DNA of 64,000 bases, from the NCBI RefSeq assembly GCF_028657195.3, contig NZ_JANCPR020000007.1:62001-126000 (forward strand), given 5' to 3'. Origin of the DNA: Streptomyces iconiensis (GTDB taxonomy: Bacteria; Actinomycetota; Actinomycetes; Streptomycetales; Streptomycetaceae). Numbering within the stretch: the stretch's first letter is position 1; the number at the start of each line of letters is the position of its first letter. Below, in pieces: positions 1 through 7,720 of the stretch. The notes under the pieces were generated by a model. It had not been told where the DNA came from and searched no databases. It saw nothing but the letters and a program-made list of their open reading frames with translations. A program made the translations under genes and the position numbers.

Positions 1-2
1 AG

Positions 3-491
3 CTCGGCCTCTACAACCACGTCTTCCTGATGGGCTCGGCGAACCCCATCGAGGCCGAGTGGGTGAAGGGAGCGATCTGCGCGGTCACGTCCAGCCTCGA
101 ATCCTTCGGCATGACCATTGTCGAGGCGATGAGGTGCGGTCTCCCGGTCGTGGCCACCGACTGCCCGCACGGACCGAAGGAGATCATCCACGACGGCACG
201 GACGGACTCCTGGTCCCCACAGGCGATGTGGGCGCGATTTCCGGTGCGCTGCTCCGCCTCATCAACGATGAGGGACTGCGTGCACGGATGGGCGCCGCCG
301 CGCTCACCGCGTCGGCGCGGTTCGACCCGTCGCAGGTGGCCGCCCGGTACGAGAGCCTGATGACCTCGCTGGTGAACCGCCGGGCCGGCACGCTGCACCG
401 GGCGCGCGGCACCCTCCTCGGCGGTGCGTACGCGGCCAAGGACAGGATCCGGCAGGGAGTGGGATACGCCCTTGAAGGAGCGCGGTCATGA
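3..491 (+). CDS. GT4-type glycosyltransferase, C-terminal part (5' end outside window)
   Basis: The reading frame is open to the left edge, so only the last 162 residues are visible. They form the nucleotide-sugar binding half of a GT-B glycosyltransferase: the E-x7-E motif (ESFGMTIVE), then GLPVVATDC, HDGTDGLLVP and a closing helical segment. The protein would transfer a sugar from an activated donor to an acceptor, probably for a cell-surface glycan; the acceptor cannot be read from the sequence. Its stop codon overlaps the next start (ATGA at 488-491), so the two genes are translationally coupled. The family is clear. The exact substrate is unknown. Confidence 0.85.
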   Translation, partial: LGLYNHVFLMGSANPIEAEWVKGAICAVTSSLESFGMTIVEAMRCGLPVVATDCPHGPKEIIHDGTDGLLVPTGDVGAISGALLRLINDEGLRARMGAAALTASARFDPSQVAARYESLMTSLVNRRAGTLHRARGTLLGGAYAAKDRIRQGVGYALEGARS

Positions 492-1504
492 CGCAGCACT
501 GCCTCGACACGCCACCACGCGCCGAAGCGGCGGCAGCCCCACCGGACGCCGGTTCGCCCCCCGTTCACAGGGTTCACCACGCGCGCGCCGACTGCACGGC
601 CGACAGCGCCGGAGGGCTCACCTTCCGGGTGCGGCTCTTCGACGAGACCGCCAAGGAGATCAAGGCCCCCGAGGTGCCGGAAGCCGCGGCGGTGCTCCTG
701 CGCCTGCGCCGGCATCACGGCCCGGACGCCTCCCTCAGGCTGCCGCTCGTCCGCACGGCGGCAGACGGCGGACTGCGCGCCGTGCTGGCCGGTACCGCGT
801 TGCTTCGGGAGGGGCGCTGGGACGCCTCTCTCGTCCTCGCCGACGAAGAGCCGCAACGGTTGCTGCCCGGGGTGCACGACCTGCGCACCCTCGCCAGTCA
901 CGTGCCTCGTGAAACGCACGCGTGGCTCGGCGTCCGGATCCCGTACACAACCAAGCACGGCAATCTCACCCTCCGTACCTGGCTGCGCCGACCGCACGCG
1001 GAGGCAGGGGCGTTGCACCTGGGCGACGGCGCCATGGCGCTGCGGGGCAGGCTCTATGGTGCGCCGCTCACAGCCACCGCCTGCTTGGAGGCACACCCCC
1101 GTGACTCGGAGGTCTCGCCCGTGCGTGTACCGGTGCGCCTCGACGATGAGGATGAACGCTCCGGACACGGGGCCGCACCGGGACACGGGAGCGCGCCCGG
1201 GTACGGTGCCGACGCGCGATACCCGGCGCGCGGTTTTGCCGCCGAACTGCCGCTCAGCTCCCTGCTGCCCGGACACCGCATGTGGGACCTGTGGCTGCGT
1301 CCCTCCGTGGACGAGGAGCCGGTTCGCCTCGCGCGGATACTCGACGACATCCTGGACAAGAAGCGAATCTTCAGCTATCCGCCGCAGCGGGTGACAAGCT
1401 CCGACGGGGCGGTCCACTCGGCGAGGCCGTACTACACGGTCAACAACAACCTCTCGGTGCACGTCAGTGACGAGGACGGCGGCCCGGCGCAGGCCGGGCG
1501 ATAG
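488..1504 (+). CDS. Hypothetical protein coupled to glycosyltransferase
   Basis: This 338-residue protein starts inside the stop codon of the glycosyltransferase, so the two are probably co-translated. I see no signal peptide and no membrane segment. It looks like two beta-rich halves. The C-terminal part has WDLWLRPSVDEEPVRLARI, followed by DDILDKKRIFSYP and ARPYYTVNNNLSVHV. I associate this pattern with accessory proteins that travel with Streptomyces surface-glycan glycosyltransferases, but I know no demonstrated activity. A Gly/His-rich stretch (about residues 215-240) is a low-complexity linker. The last 41 nt overlap the convergent SagB-like gene. Confidence 0.7.
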   Translation: MTQHCLDTPPRAEAAAAPPDAGSPPVHRVHHARADCTADSAGGLTFRVRLFDETAKEIKAPEVPEAAAVLLRLRRHHGPDASLRLPLVRTAADGGLRAVLAGTALLREGRWDASLVLADEEPQRLLPGVHDLRTLASHVPRETHAWLGVRIPYTTKHGNLTLRTWLRRPHAEAGALHLGDGAMALRGRLYGAPLTATACLEAHPRDSEVSPVRVPVRLDDEDERSGHGAAPGHGSAPGYGADARYPARGFAAELPLSSLLPGHRMWDLWLRPSVDEEPVRLARILDDILDKKRIFSYPPQRVTSSDGAVHSARPYYTVNNNLSVHVSDEDGGPAQAGR

Positions 1505-2255
1505 GGCTGTGCGGCCCTTGATCCCCTGGACCGCCCTCGTTCAGGGGCGTGGAGCGGAGGACGGTGAGGGTGGCCGGCTCCGGGGATTGCGTGGGTTCGG
1601 GGTGGGTGTGGCCCGCCGCGAGGACGTAAAGCGGGATGTGGCAGGTGTCGTCCAGGGCGCAACTCGCGGCGACCTGCGCGTCGTTGAAGGCCCCCGTCTG
1701 GGCTGGGCCCAGTCCCAGGGCCGTGGCGGTGAGCGCGAAGGTCTGGCCCAGGTGGCCCGCGTTGAGCAGGCAGACGCGGTAGCAGCGGGGGGTGTGGTAC
1801 TTCACGCTGAGCCGTTCCAGCCGGGCAGCGAGCACGACGAGGAAGGCGGCTTCTCCGGCCCAGGGCTGGTCGGCGCACAGGTGCGTCGCCTGTGCGGGGG
1901 TGAAGCCCTCGGCGAGCAGCTCCAGTGAGTGCTGGAGGCCGTTGTAGTGGTACCAGCCGGGGGCGAGCCCCGTGACGTCGAGGGCACCGACGTAGGCGTC
2001 GAGTTCCTGGCGGGCGCCACCGGAGGGGCTGGTGCGGCGATAGAGCGCGCCGTGGCCACTGTCGATGAAGTCCACAGGTCCGAAGACGGTGGCGAGCAAT
2101 GTGGCCAGCGTAGTCAACGGGACCGGGCTCCGGGCGAAGTCGCGGTGGGTGCGGCGCCCGTAGAGGACCTGTTCGTACGGGGTGCGAAGGTCGGCGCGTT
2201 GGCGGGGCAGGGGGAGCCGTGGAGCGTCCGGGTAGCTGGTGAACAGGGCCGGCAT
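1464..2255 (-). CDS. SagB/ThcOx-type FMN dehydrogenase, 5'-truncated
   Basis: This is a nitroreductase-fold flavoenzyme of the SagB/ThcOx family, whose members use FMN to oxidise azolines in RiPPs or act on related substrates. Family landmarks run in order: YGRRTHRDF near the N-terminus, the RTSPSGGARQ FMN loop, GLAPGWYHYN, LNAGHLGQTFALTATALGLG and the closing PLYVLAAG. The only in-frame start is ATG at 2255, but coding-like sequence (LHYATQHDYLDTG) continues upstream to about 2347 and then stops abruptly where the opposite-strand P450 begins. The true 5' end, perhaps 20-60 codons, therefore appears lost. The C-terminal tail is Pro/Arg-rich and may also be altered. Function after truncation is doubtful. 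Confidence 0.7.
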   Translation of the reverse strand: MPALFTSYPDAPRLPLPRQRADLRTPYEQVLYGRRTHRDFARSPVPLTTLATLLATVFGPVDFIDSGHGALYRRTSPSGGARQELDAYVGALDVTGLAPGWYHYNGLQHSLELLAEGFTPAQATHLCADQPWAGEAAFLVVLAARLERLSVKYHTPRCYRVCLLNAGHLGQTFALTATALGLGPAQTGAFNDAQVAASCALDDTCHIPLYVLAAGHTHPEPTQSPEPATLTVLRSTPLNEGGPGDQGPHSPIARPAPGRRPRH

Positions 2256-2339
2256 GCGGGCTGCTTCCGGGGCCGCGCCGGTGTCCTCGGTGTGCAGTCC
2301 GGTGTCGAGATAGTCGTGCTGCGTCGCGTAGTGGAGGAA

Positions 2340-2355
2340 GGAAGCCTCCGGCGAC
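2340..2355. other. Deletion/recombination junction between two headless genes
   Basis: At about 2347 the minus-strand SagB-like frame and the plus-strand P450 frame meet head to head with no promoter, ribosome binding site or start codon for either. The P450-like frame is first recognisable at DPFGGYGRLREQGP (about 2353), and a stop codon lies only 22 nt upstream (2329-2331). The SagB-like frame runs the other way from the same place. A normal divergent pair would have a control region and both N-termini here. The simplest reading is loss of that segment, either in nature or by misassembly. Confidence 0.55.
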
Positions 2356-2412
2356 CCGTTCGGCGGCTACGGCCGCCTGCGGGAGCAGGGCCCCGTCGTC
2401 CGGGCACGTTTC

Positions 2413-3582
2413 ATGGACGACACGCCCGTCTGGCTCGTGACGCGCTACGAGGAGGTACGCGCCGTCCTGCGGGACCCGCGCTTCGTGAACAGTCCGCACT
2501 CACTACCGGAGCGCAGGGGCGGCCAGGATCCGCGCGACCGGCTCATGGAAGTGCTCGGTATCCCCGAGGAGTACAGCGTCCACATCCTGGAATCGGTGCT
2601 GACCAGTGACCCGCCCGACCACACCCGGCTGCGCCGCCTGGTCTCCCGCGCCTTCACCGCCCGCCGTATCCCCAGCCTTCGGCCACGCGTCGAAGAGATC
2701 ACGGACAAGCTGCTCGACGCACTGCCCGGACACGCGGACGAGTACGGAGTGGTCGACCTCATCGAGCACTTCGCGTACCCGTTGCCGATCACGGTCATCT
2801 GCGAGCTGGTGGGCGTACCCGAGGTGGACCGGCCGCGCTGGCGGGACTTCGGCTCCGACCTCGCCTCACTGGAGCCCGAACGCATCGCGACGTCCTTTCC
2901 GGCCATGGTCGGCCACCTGCGCGAACTGATCGCCGAACGCCGCGCTGAGCCGCGGGACGATCTGATCACCACGCTCATCCGCGCCCAGGACGACGACGGC
3001 GGCCGGCTCAGCGACACCGAGATGATCACCCTCGTCATGACACTGGTGCTCGCCGGTCACGAGACCACCGCCCACCTCATCGGCAACGGCACGGTCGCCC
3101 TGCTCACCCACCCCGACCAGCTGCGGCTGCTCAAGGAGGACGGGGAACTGCTCCCGCACGCCGTGCATGAGCTGATGCGCCGGTGCGGCCCCGTCCAGAT
3201 GACCCAGCTGCGCTACGCCGCGCAGGATGTGGAGTTGGCGGGCACCCGGATCCGCCAGGGCGAGGCCGTCCAGCCCGTCCTGGTCTCCGCCAACCACGAC
3301 CCGCGCCACTACGACCACCCCGAACGCCTGGACCTGACCCGGCAGTCGGCGGGCCGCGGCGAGGACCATGTCGGCTTCGGCCACGGCACGCACTACTGCC
3401 TGGGCGCCTCGCTCGCCCGCCAAGAGGCCGAGGTGGCCATCGGCCGCCTCCTGCGCCGCCACCCGGACCTCTCCCTGGCCGTCGCCCCCGACCAGCTCAA
3501 GACCCAGGTACGCCGCCGCCAGCCAGGCGCCTGGCGCCTCCTGCGCCTCCCGCTACGCCTGACACCCATGGCGCAGCAATGA
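2413..3582 (+). CDS. Cytochrome P450, 5'-truncated
   Basis: This is a soluble bacterial P450 that would hydroxylate a small molecule using ferredoxin-supplied electrons. Key elements are present: the I-helix LVLAGHETT, the K-helix ExxR (ELMR within HELMRRCGP) and the heme loop VGFGHGTHYCLGASLAR with its Cys ligand. The first ATG is at 2413, giving 389 residues, but P450-like sequence (FGGYGRLREQGPVV) precedes it in frame back to about 2353 with no start codon. Roughly 20-30 N-terminal residues are therefore missing from the ancestral protein. The core is intact, so activity from the internal ATG is conceivable. It faces the SagB-like gene and may come from the same lost biosynthetic cluster. 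Confidence 0.8.
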   Translation: MDDTPVWLVTRYEEVRAVLRDPRFVNSPHSLPERRGGQDPRDRLMEVLGIPEEYSVHILESVLTSDPPDHTRLRRLVSRAFTARRIPSLRPRVEEITDKLLDALPGHADEYGVVDLIEHFAYPLPITVICELVGVPEVDRPRWRDFGSDLASLEPERIATSFPAMVGHLRELIAERRAEPRDDLITTLIRAQDDDGGRLSDTEMITLVMTLVLAGHETTAHLIGNGTVALLTHPDQLRLLKEDGELLPHAVHELMRRCGPVQMTQLRYAAQDVELAGTRIRQGEAVQPVLVSANHDPRHYDHPERLDLTRQSAGRGEDHVGFGHGTHYCLGASLARQEAEVAIGRLLRRHPDLSLAVAPDQLKTQVRRRQPGAWRLLRLPLRLTPMAQQ

Positions 3583-3631
3583 CGCCACGGCGGCACCGTG
3601 CACCCGAGGGCTCCTATTTGCGGTTCCCGCG

Positions 3632-3745
3632 CGATGGAACTCCGGCATCGTGGAAGGCCACGCCAACCGGACCAAGACGCTCAAGCGCCAGACGTTCGGC
3701 CGCGCAAGGGCCCGAGTACCTCAGCGAACGCGCCCTGTTGGCGTG
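3632..3745 (+). pseudogene. ISL3-family transposase C-terminal relic
   Basis: A short plus-strand stretch reads WNSGIVEGHANRTKTLKRQ followed by TFGRA. This is the conserved C-terminal signature of ISL3-family transposases, which usually read WNSGVVEG-NRIKMLKRQMFGRA. The frame breaks straight afterwards and no upstream catalytic domain is present. It is a dead fragment marking an old insertion beside the P450. Confidence 0.6.
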
Positions 3746-3848
3746 ACCGAGCGCCACGGCCGCCCAGGAATCGGGCCAGAGCCACTACTGCTCAACCGGT
3801 ATCCCGAACGGGGTTCGGCCCGCGCCGTGTTCCCTACCGTGTTCCGTG

Positions 3849-4500
3849 CCGTGTCCCGCCCAGGGATTCGTGCCCCATCTGGACGGTGACTGTGAAGTCG
3901 CGCCGATGCCGGACTCGCAACGGACCGCGGCTGCGGGCCTGTTCGGCGCGGCGCCGAACGAGCCGGACGCCCCCAGCCGGTTCTACGTCACCGCACCGGA
4001 CGCGGCGCTGCCCGCGGCTGAGCAGGCGCTGTGGCTGGCGTCGTACTTCAACCGCGCCACGCTGCCCGTCATCGCGGTACACGAGGTCGCGCCCGGTCAC
4101 TTCGCGCACAGCCGAGCCTGGCGCCGCGCCGAAGGGCAGATCCGGCGCACGCTGTTCTCGGAGGGATTCAGCGAGGGGCGGGCGCACTACACCGAGCAGC
4201 TTGCGTTCGAGGAGGGCTTTCGCGGCGGCGATCCCGCCTTCGGCGTCGGGGTGGCGCTCGACGGACTCCGCAGGGTGGCCCGGCTCTCCAGCGCGCTCGG
4301 CCTGCACAGCGGTGAGCTCACGCTCGACGATGCCGCGGCGCTGTTCGGTCGGGACGCCCACATCACCGGTCCCGGCGCGTACTCGAAGGCTCGGCGCGGC
4401 CTGCTCGATCCCGGCTACGGGCGCTACACCTGGGGCAAGCTCGCCGTCCTGGACGCGCGGGAGCGGGCCAGGAGCGTCAGCAGCATCGCCTGCTCACCTC
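3849..4500 (+). pseudogene. DUF885-family protein fragment
   Basis: About 215 residues match the C-terminal part of DUF885 proteins, a family of probable zinc-dependent hydrolases. The metal-site-like HEVAPGHF motif is preserved, followed by FSEGFSEGRAHYTEQLAFEEG, the second conserved block with an acidic triplet. Then come a substrate-domain helix and the GPGAYSKARRGLLDPGYGRYTWGK block. The N-terminal half is absent. The C-terminus degenerates just before the CRISPR-like repeat at 4502. No start codon or ribosome binding site fits, so I call it a pseudogene. Confidence 0.6.
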
Positions 4501-4501
4501 G

Positions 4502-4650
4502 CTGCTCCCCGCGCACGCGGGGATGGACCCGACGTGCCGCGCGAGACCTGGAGGCGCTGGCATTGCTCTTCGCGCATACGGGATGGACCCCTCCCGAAGA
4601 TCTCGACCACCGACCCCGACGTCTGCTCCCGTAGCTGCGGGAGCGGGAGG
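4502..4650 (+). CRISPR. Degenerate CRISPR relic (three decayed type I-E-like repeats)
   Basis: A 29-nt repeat at 4502-4530 contains CCCCGCGCACGCGGGGATGG, the hairpin typical of type I-E repeats, and matches the array at 45353. Decayed copies follow at 4563-4590 (one base lost, several substitutions) and about 4623-4650 (heavily mutated). Start-to-start spacings are 61 and 60 nt, which equal a 29-nt repeat plus a 32-nt spacer. There are no cas genes nearby. Confidence 0.55.
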
Positions 4651-4738
4651 CCAGTGGCCTGGTGCGCGGCGAGGTCCACCACACCGTGTCATCGACCATC
4701 CCGAATCCCCGCTCGCACTCCAGCCACGCAAGCAGTTC

Positions 4739-5245
4739 CGAAAGGAGGCCGTTCCCCTTGTGGGCGGCACCCTGGTGGCACTCGTAATCATTCGGTGGTC
4801 GAGCGGTCGAAGAACTGCGAGTACTCCGCGAACCACGAGGCCGTCATCGTCATCATCGATGCGGGGACCCGGCTCGTCGTGGCGGTCCGCCGACCGCAGC
4901 CCGCCCGGCAACCGCTACAGCTGCAAGGTGGGGAAGGCGGGGTAACTGTCCGGTGCGAAGGCTGCCTTCGGCCGGACCACGGTCATCGCGGACGGCGGCT
5001 ACCCGGCACCGGCCTGGTCGTCCCGCACCGCCACGAACGCGGCGAGACCGACTGCCCGCATGGAAAGACGAGCTCAACGTCTCCCACCGCGAGACCCGGG
5101 CTGGTCGGCCCGCGTCGAGCAGGTCTTCCCGCGGACGAAGAGCTGGAAGACCCTTCGCGCCTGCCATCCGAAGGGCGATGGCGTGCACACTTCGGTGCTC
5201 CGAAATGCCCGGCTGCACAATCCGTCCCCACGGGCCAACTCCCAC
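4739..5245 (+). pseudogene. IS5-family DDE transposase relic with several frameshifts
   Basis: Pieces of an IS5-type (DDE_Tnp_4-like) transposase can be followed in order across changing frames. They are VPLVGGTLVAL (usual form VDGTL), RSKNCEYSANHEAV with IDAGTRLVVAV, GRTTVIADGGY, GTGLVVPHRHERGETDCP, WKDELNVSHRETRAG, and finally SWKTLRACHPKGDGVHTS with NARLHN. At least four frame changes are needed to join them, so the gene is dead. The N-terminal helix-turn-helix region is missing or unrecognisable. Confidence 0.6.
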
Positions 5246-5311
5246 CTCCCCTGAGTCCCAGAGCGGCGGCTCAAGGGAGGCGACACCTCACGTCACCGGC
5301 TCGGTGGATGC

Positions 5312-5740
5312 TCAGTCGAGGCAGAACTCGTTGGCTTCGATGTCCTGCATCACAATGCACGAATCGGTGCCGTCATACAGAAGTTGCACGCGTACCGCGC
5401 CGAGCGGGATCAGTCGTGCGCATTCGGCCTCCAGCGCGGCAAGTCGCTCTTCGCCCGTGAGTCCGGTGCCGACCCTCACATCAAGATGCAGCCGATTCTT
5501 GGCTACCTTTCCTTCTGGGACGCGCTGAAAGTACAGTCGCGGGCCCACGCCTGAGGGGTCACTGCAGGCGAACGATGACCCCTGGTCCTCGGGAGCCTGG
5601 GAGCGATCGAAATCGTCCCAAGTTGCGAACCCCGCCGGTGGCGGCGGTATGACGTACCCCAGCACCTCGCACCAAAAGCGAGCGAGACGCTCAGGTTCCG
5701 CACAGTCGAAGGTGACTTGGAACTGCTTGATCGATGACAT
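5312..5740 (-). CDS. VOC-superfamily (glyoxalase-like) protein
   Basis: This 142-residue protein has the paired beta-alpha-beta-beta-beta units of the vicinal oxygen chelate superfamily. It opens with FQVTFDCAEPERLARFWCEVLGY, a hallmark of the Glyoxalase_6-like branch, and later has LYFQRVPEGK and NRLHLDVRVG. The family includes metal-dependent dioxygenases, lyases and antibiotic-binding proteins, so the substrate cannot be inferred. The gene stands alone between relics and appears intact, with ordinary Streptomyces codon use. No strong Shine-Dalgarno sequence precedes the ATG at 5740. Confidence 0.8.
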   Translation of the reverse strand: MSSIKQFQVTFDCAEPERLARFWCEVLGYVIPPPPAGFATWDDFDRSQAPEDQGSSFACSDPSGVGPRLYFQRVPEGKVAKNRLHLDVRVGTGLTGEERLAALEAECARLIPLGAVRVQLLYDGTDSCIVMQDIEANEFCLD

Positions 5741-5779
5741 CGGCGCACCATAGCAAGGGGCACTCCGTTACTCACCCCG

Positions 5780-6562
5780 ATGGAAACCGGCACTTCTCGG
5801 GGGAGGGCCGCCCCTGCTCGCCCGTTGCTGTTTCGCGGGTCGTTTTCAGGTAATTTCCCGCAGGCCGAACCGGCGCCAACCGCCGTTCTGAGTACACGAT
5901 GCACAGAGCCTCAGCAGAATTTGAGTCAGAACCTCAGCCTGACGAAATGGGTGACGGCTCAACACCGAAGGCTCGGCGGCAGAGCTTCCCGGCCGCCGCG
6001 AAAAGCATCGGTCGCTGTGACCACTGATGCGGGTGGGAACCTGCGGTCTGTGGCCCGCGTCCTTCTGGGTGTGACTGAATCGCCTGGCCCCTCCAGCCCT
6101 GACAACTGCGCCGGCTCCGAAGGCGACGAGGAGTCCCTGCGGCCCGGTCCGCTATGGCGCCACGCCTTGTGGGTGGTGGGCGTCACTGTCCTTGCAGTGG
6201 GCTGGGGTTGGGTCAGCGCGTCGTTCCGTACGGGTCCCGACGAGTTCGGGATGCCGCTCGCCGTTCCCGGGCAGGTGTGGCCGTATCTGATGGCTTGGAC
6301 CGCGACGGGGCTGGCGGCGGCAGTCACGCTGCGGGCTGTCGCCGCCAGGGTTCCGCTTCTTTGCCCGGAGGTGGTCGTGGTCGCACTCACCTTCCTGGGC
6401 ACCCGGCTCTCCCTAGGCTTTCGACCGGACCCACCGCTCCTGGGCGCGATGGCCGCAGCCGCACTGACGGCAACGGCCACATGGTGCGCCCTTGCGCTGT
6501 GCCGCGGCCTGCGTGGCAACCGCGGGCAGCGAGTTGCTTCTGGTGGGGGAGAGGCCGGGTAA
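5780..6562 (+). CDS. Hypothetical membrane protein
   Basis: The open frame encodes up to 260 residues. Only the C-terminal half, from about residue 120, looks like protein: HALWVVGVTVLAVGWGWVSA, VWPYLMAWTATGLAAAVTL, VVVVALTFLGTRLSLGF and a last segment around MAAAALTATATWCALALC form about four membrane helices. The first about 80 residues have poor amino-acid composition and the true start may be later, for example GTG at 6017; no convincing ribosome binding site decides it. It resembles small integral membrane proteins common in Streptomyces. I do not recognise a function. Confidence 0.45.
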   Translation: METGTSRGRAAPARPLLFRGSFSGNFPQAEPAPTAVLSTRCTEPQQNLSQNLSLTKWVTAQHRRLGGRASRPPRKASVAVTTDAGGNLRSVARVLLGVTESPGPSSPDNCAGSEGDEESLRPGPLWRHALWVVGVTVLAVGWGWVSASFRTGPDEFGMPLAVPGQVWPYLMAWTATGLAAAVTLRAVAARVPLLCPEVVVVALTFLGTRLSLGFRPDPPLLGAMAAAALTATATWCALALCRGLRGNRGQRVASGGGEAG

Positions 6563-6947
6563 GTAAGCAGGGGCGGCCCACGCAACCCGGGCACTTTGCG
6601 GGCCGCGCTCGGGTTCCGTGAGGCCGTCGCGCGGGTACGCGGGCGGACACGGTATGCCGCTGCTCGCGTCGGCACCCGGTGGCAGCAACGCAGGATACGA
6701 CGCGAACGTTCACCGACTGCCGACTGCCGACTGCCGACTGCCGACTGCGGCCCCGGACTTCATGGACCGAGCCGCGCCGACGGTGTTGGCCTGCCCCGCG
6801 ACCGAGGCCGCCCCCGGGCGTGAGTAGTTGGCGTACAGGAAATCCCGGTGAGAACGACCATGGTCGGCCGGCACACCTCCCGGAGGCTCCGCCGGAGTTC
6901 TCGGGAAGGTTGCTGGACGGGCGTCGGAGCTGGCTACGTTCCGCTGC
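6563..6947. other. Intergenic region with short tandem repeat
   Basis: No coding sequence is supported here. The region separates the membrane protein from the Tn3 transposase relic and holds a heptanucleotide repeat (listed separately). No terminator or promoter stands out. Confidence 0.5.
6713..6747. repeat. Five tandem copies of a 7-bp unit
   Basis: The heptamer CCGACTG occurs five times in perfect tandem. It lies outside any supported gene, so copy-number changes would not affect a protein. A 7-bp period is typical of slippage-prone microsatellites. Confidence 0.85.
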
Positions 6948-7720
6948 GTGCCGGTGGAATTCCTGACTGACGAGCAGGTCGAGGCGTACCGAGCGTTCAC
7001 CGATGTGCCCACGCGTCCGGAGCTGGAGCGGTTCTTCCGCCTCGACGGGGACGACCGCGACCTGATCGCGTTGCGGCGTACGGACACGCACCGACTTGGC
7101 GTGGCCGTGCAGATCCGCACGGTTCGCTACGTCGGCCGGTTCCTTGGTGAGGACCCGCTTCGTGCCGTGGGAGGCCGTGGAGTACCTGGCCGGGCGGCTC
7201 GGCATCGAGGACGCCTCGTGTGTGAAGCGGTACCCGGTGCGCCTGTCGACGGTGTACGAGCACGCGGCGGAGATTCAGGAGCGGTTCGTGTACCGGGACT
7301 TCACCGACGGGCGGTGGGGCCGGGAGGTGGACGCCGAGCTGGTGCCCGCGATGTGGGAGCGGGCGGTGTTCTCCAGCACCAAGCTGCTCCAGGGGGCGGT
7401 GGACCGGGACGCGTACGCGGTGTGCGTGCTGTGGAACATCCGCTACTCGCACGCCGCAGCCGCCCAACTCCGCGCCGAAGGCCATGACCTCAAGGACGAG
7501 GACGTGGCCCGCCTCGCACCGTTCAAGGAGCGGCACATCAACTTCCTGGGCCGCTACCTGTTCAACATCACCGCCAGCGGCCCGGCCCCGGCCAGGGCCT
7601 ACGCCCCTTCCGTAACCCCGACGACGCCGAGAACAGCGAGGACAGCGAGGACAGCGAGGAGGAGGAAGGCGAGGGCGCCCAGGTCCCGGTCGATGTCACG
7701 TCCGGGACCTGGGGGCGGCT
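6948..7720 (+). pseudogene. Tn3-family transposase, internally deleted and frameshifted
   Basis: From a GTG at 6948 the frame reads VPVEFLTDEQVEAYRAFTD with PTRPELERFF, the start of the DUF4158 domain of Tn3-type transposases. Around 7150 the frame changes to WEAVEYLAGRLGIEDASCVKRY and continues to YRDFTDG. It then jumps to sequence typical of the extreme C-terminus of these enzymes: VCVLWNIRYSHAAAAQLRAE, DEDVARLAPFKERHINFLGRY and, after another shift near 7590, GLRPFRNPDDAE with an acidic tail. About 600 central residues, including the DDE catalytic core, are missing. The tail runs into the 3' end of the MFS gene. Confidence 0.7.

Noticed and set aside
3598..5460. A plus-strand open frame of about 620 codons
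   Set aside because: It is Arg/Pro/Thr-rich without codon bias and crosses the DUF885 fragment, the CRISPR relic and the IS5 relic, all of which read in other frames.
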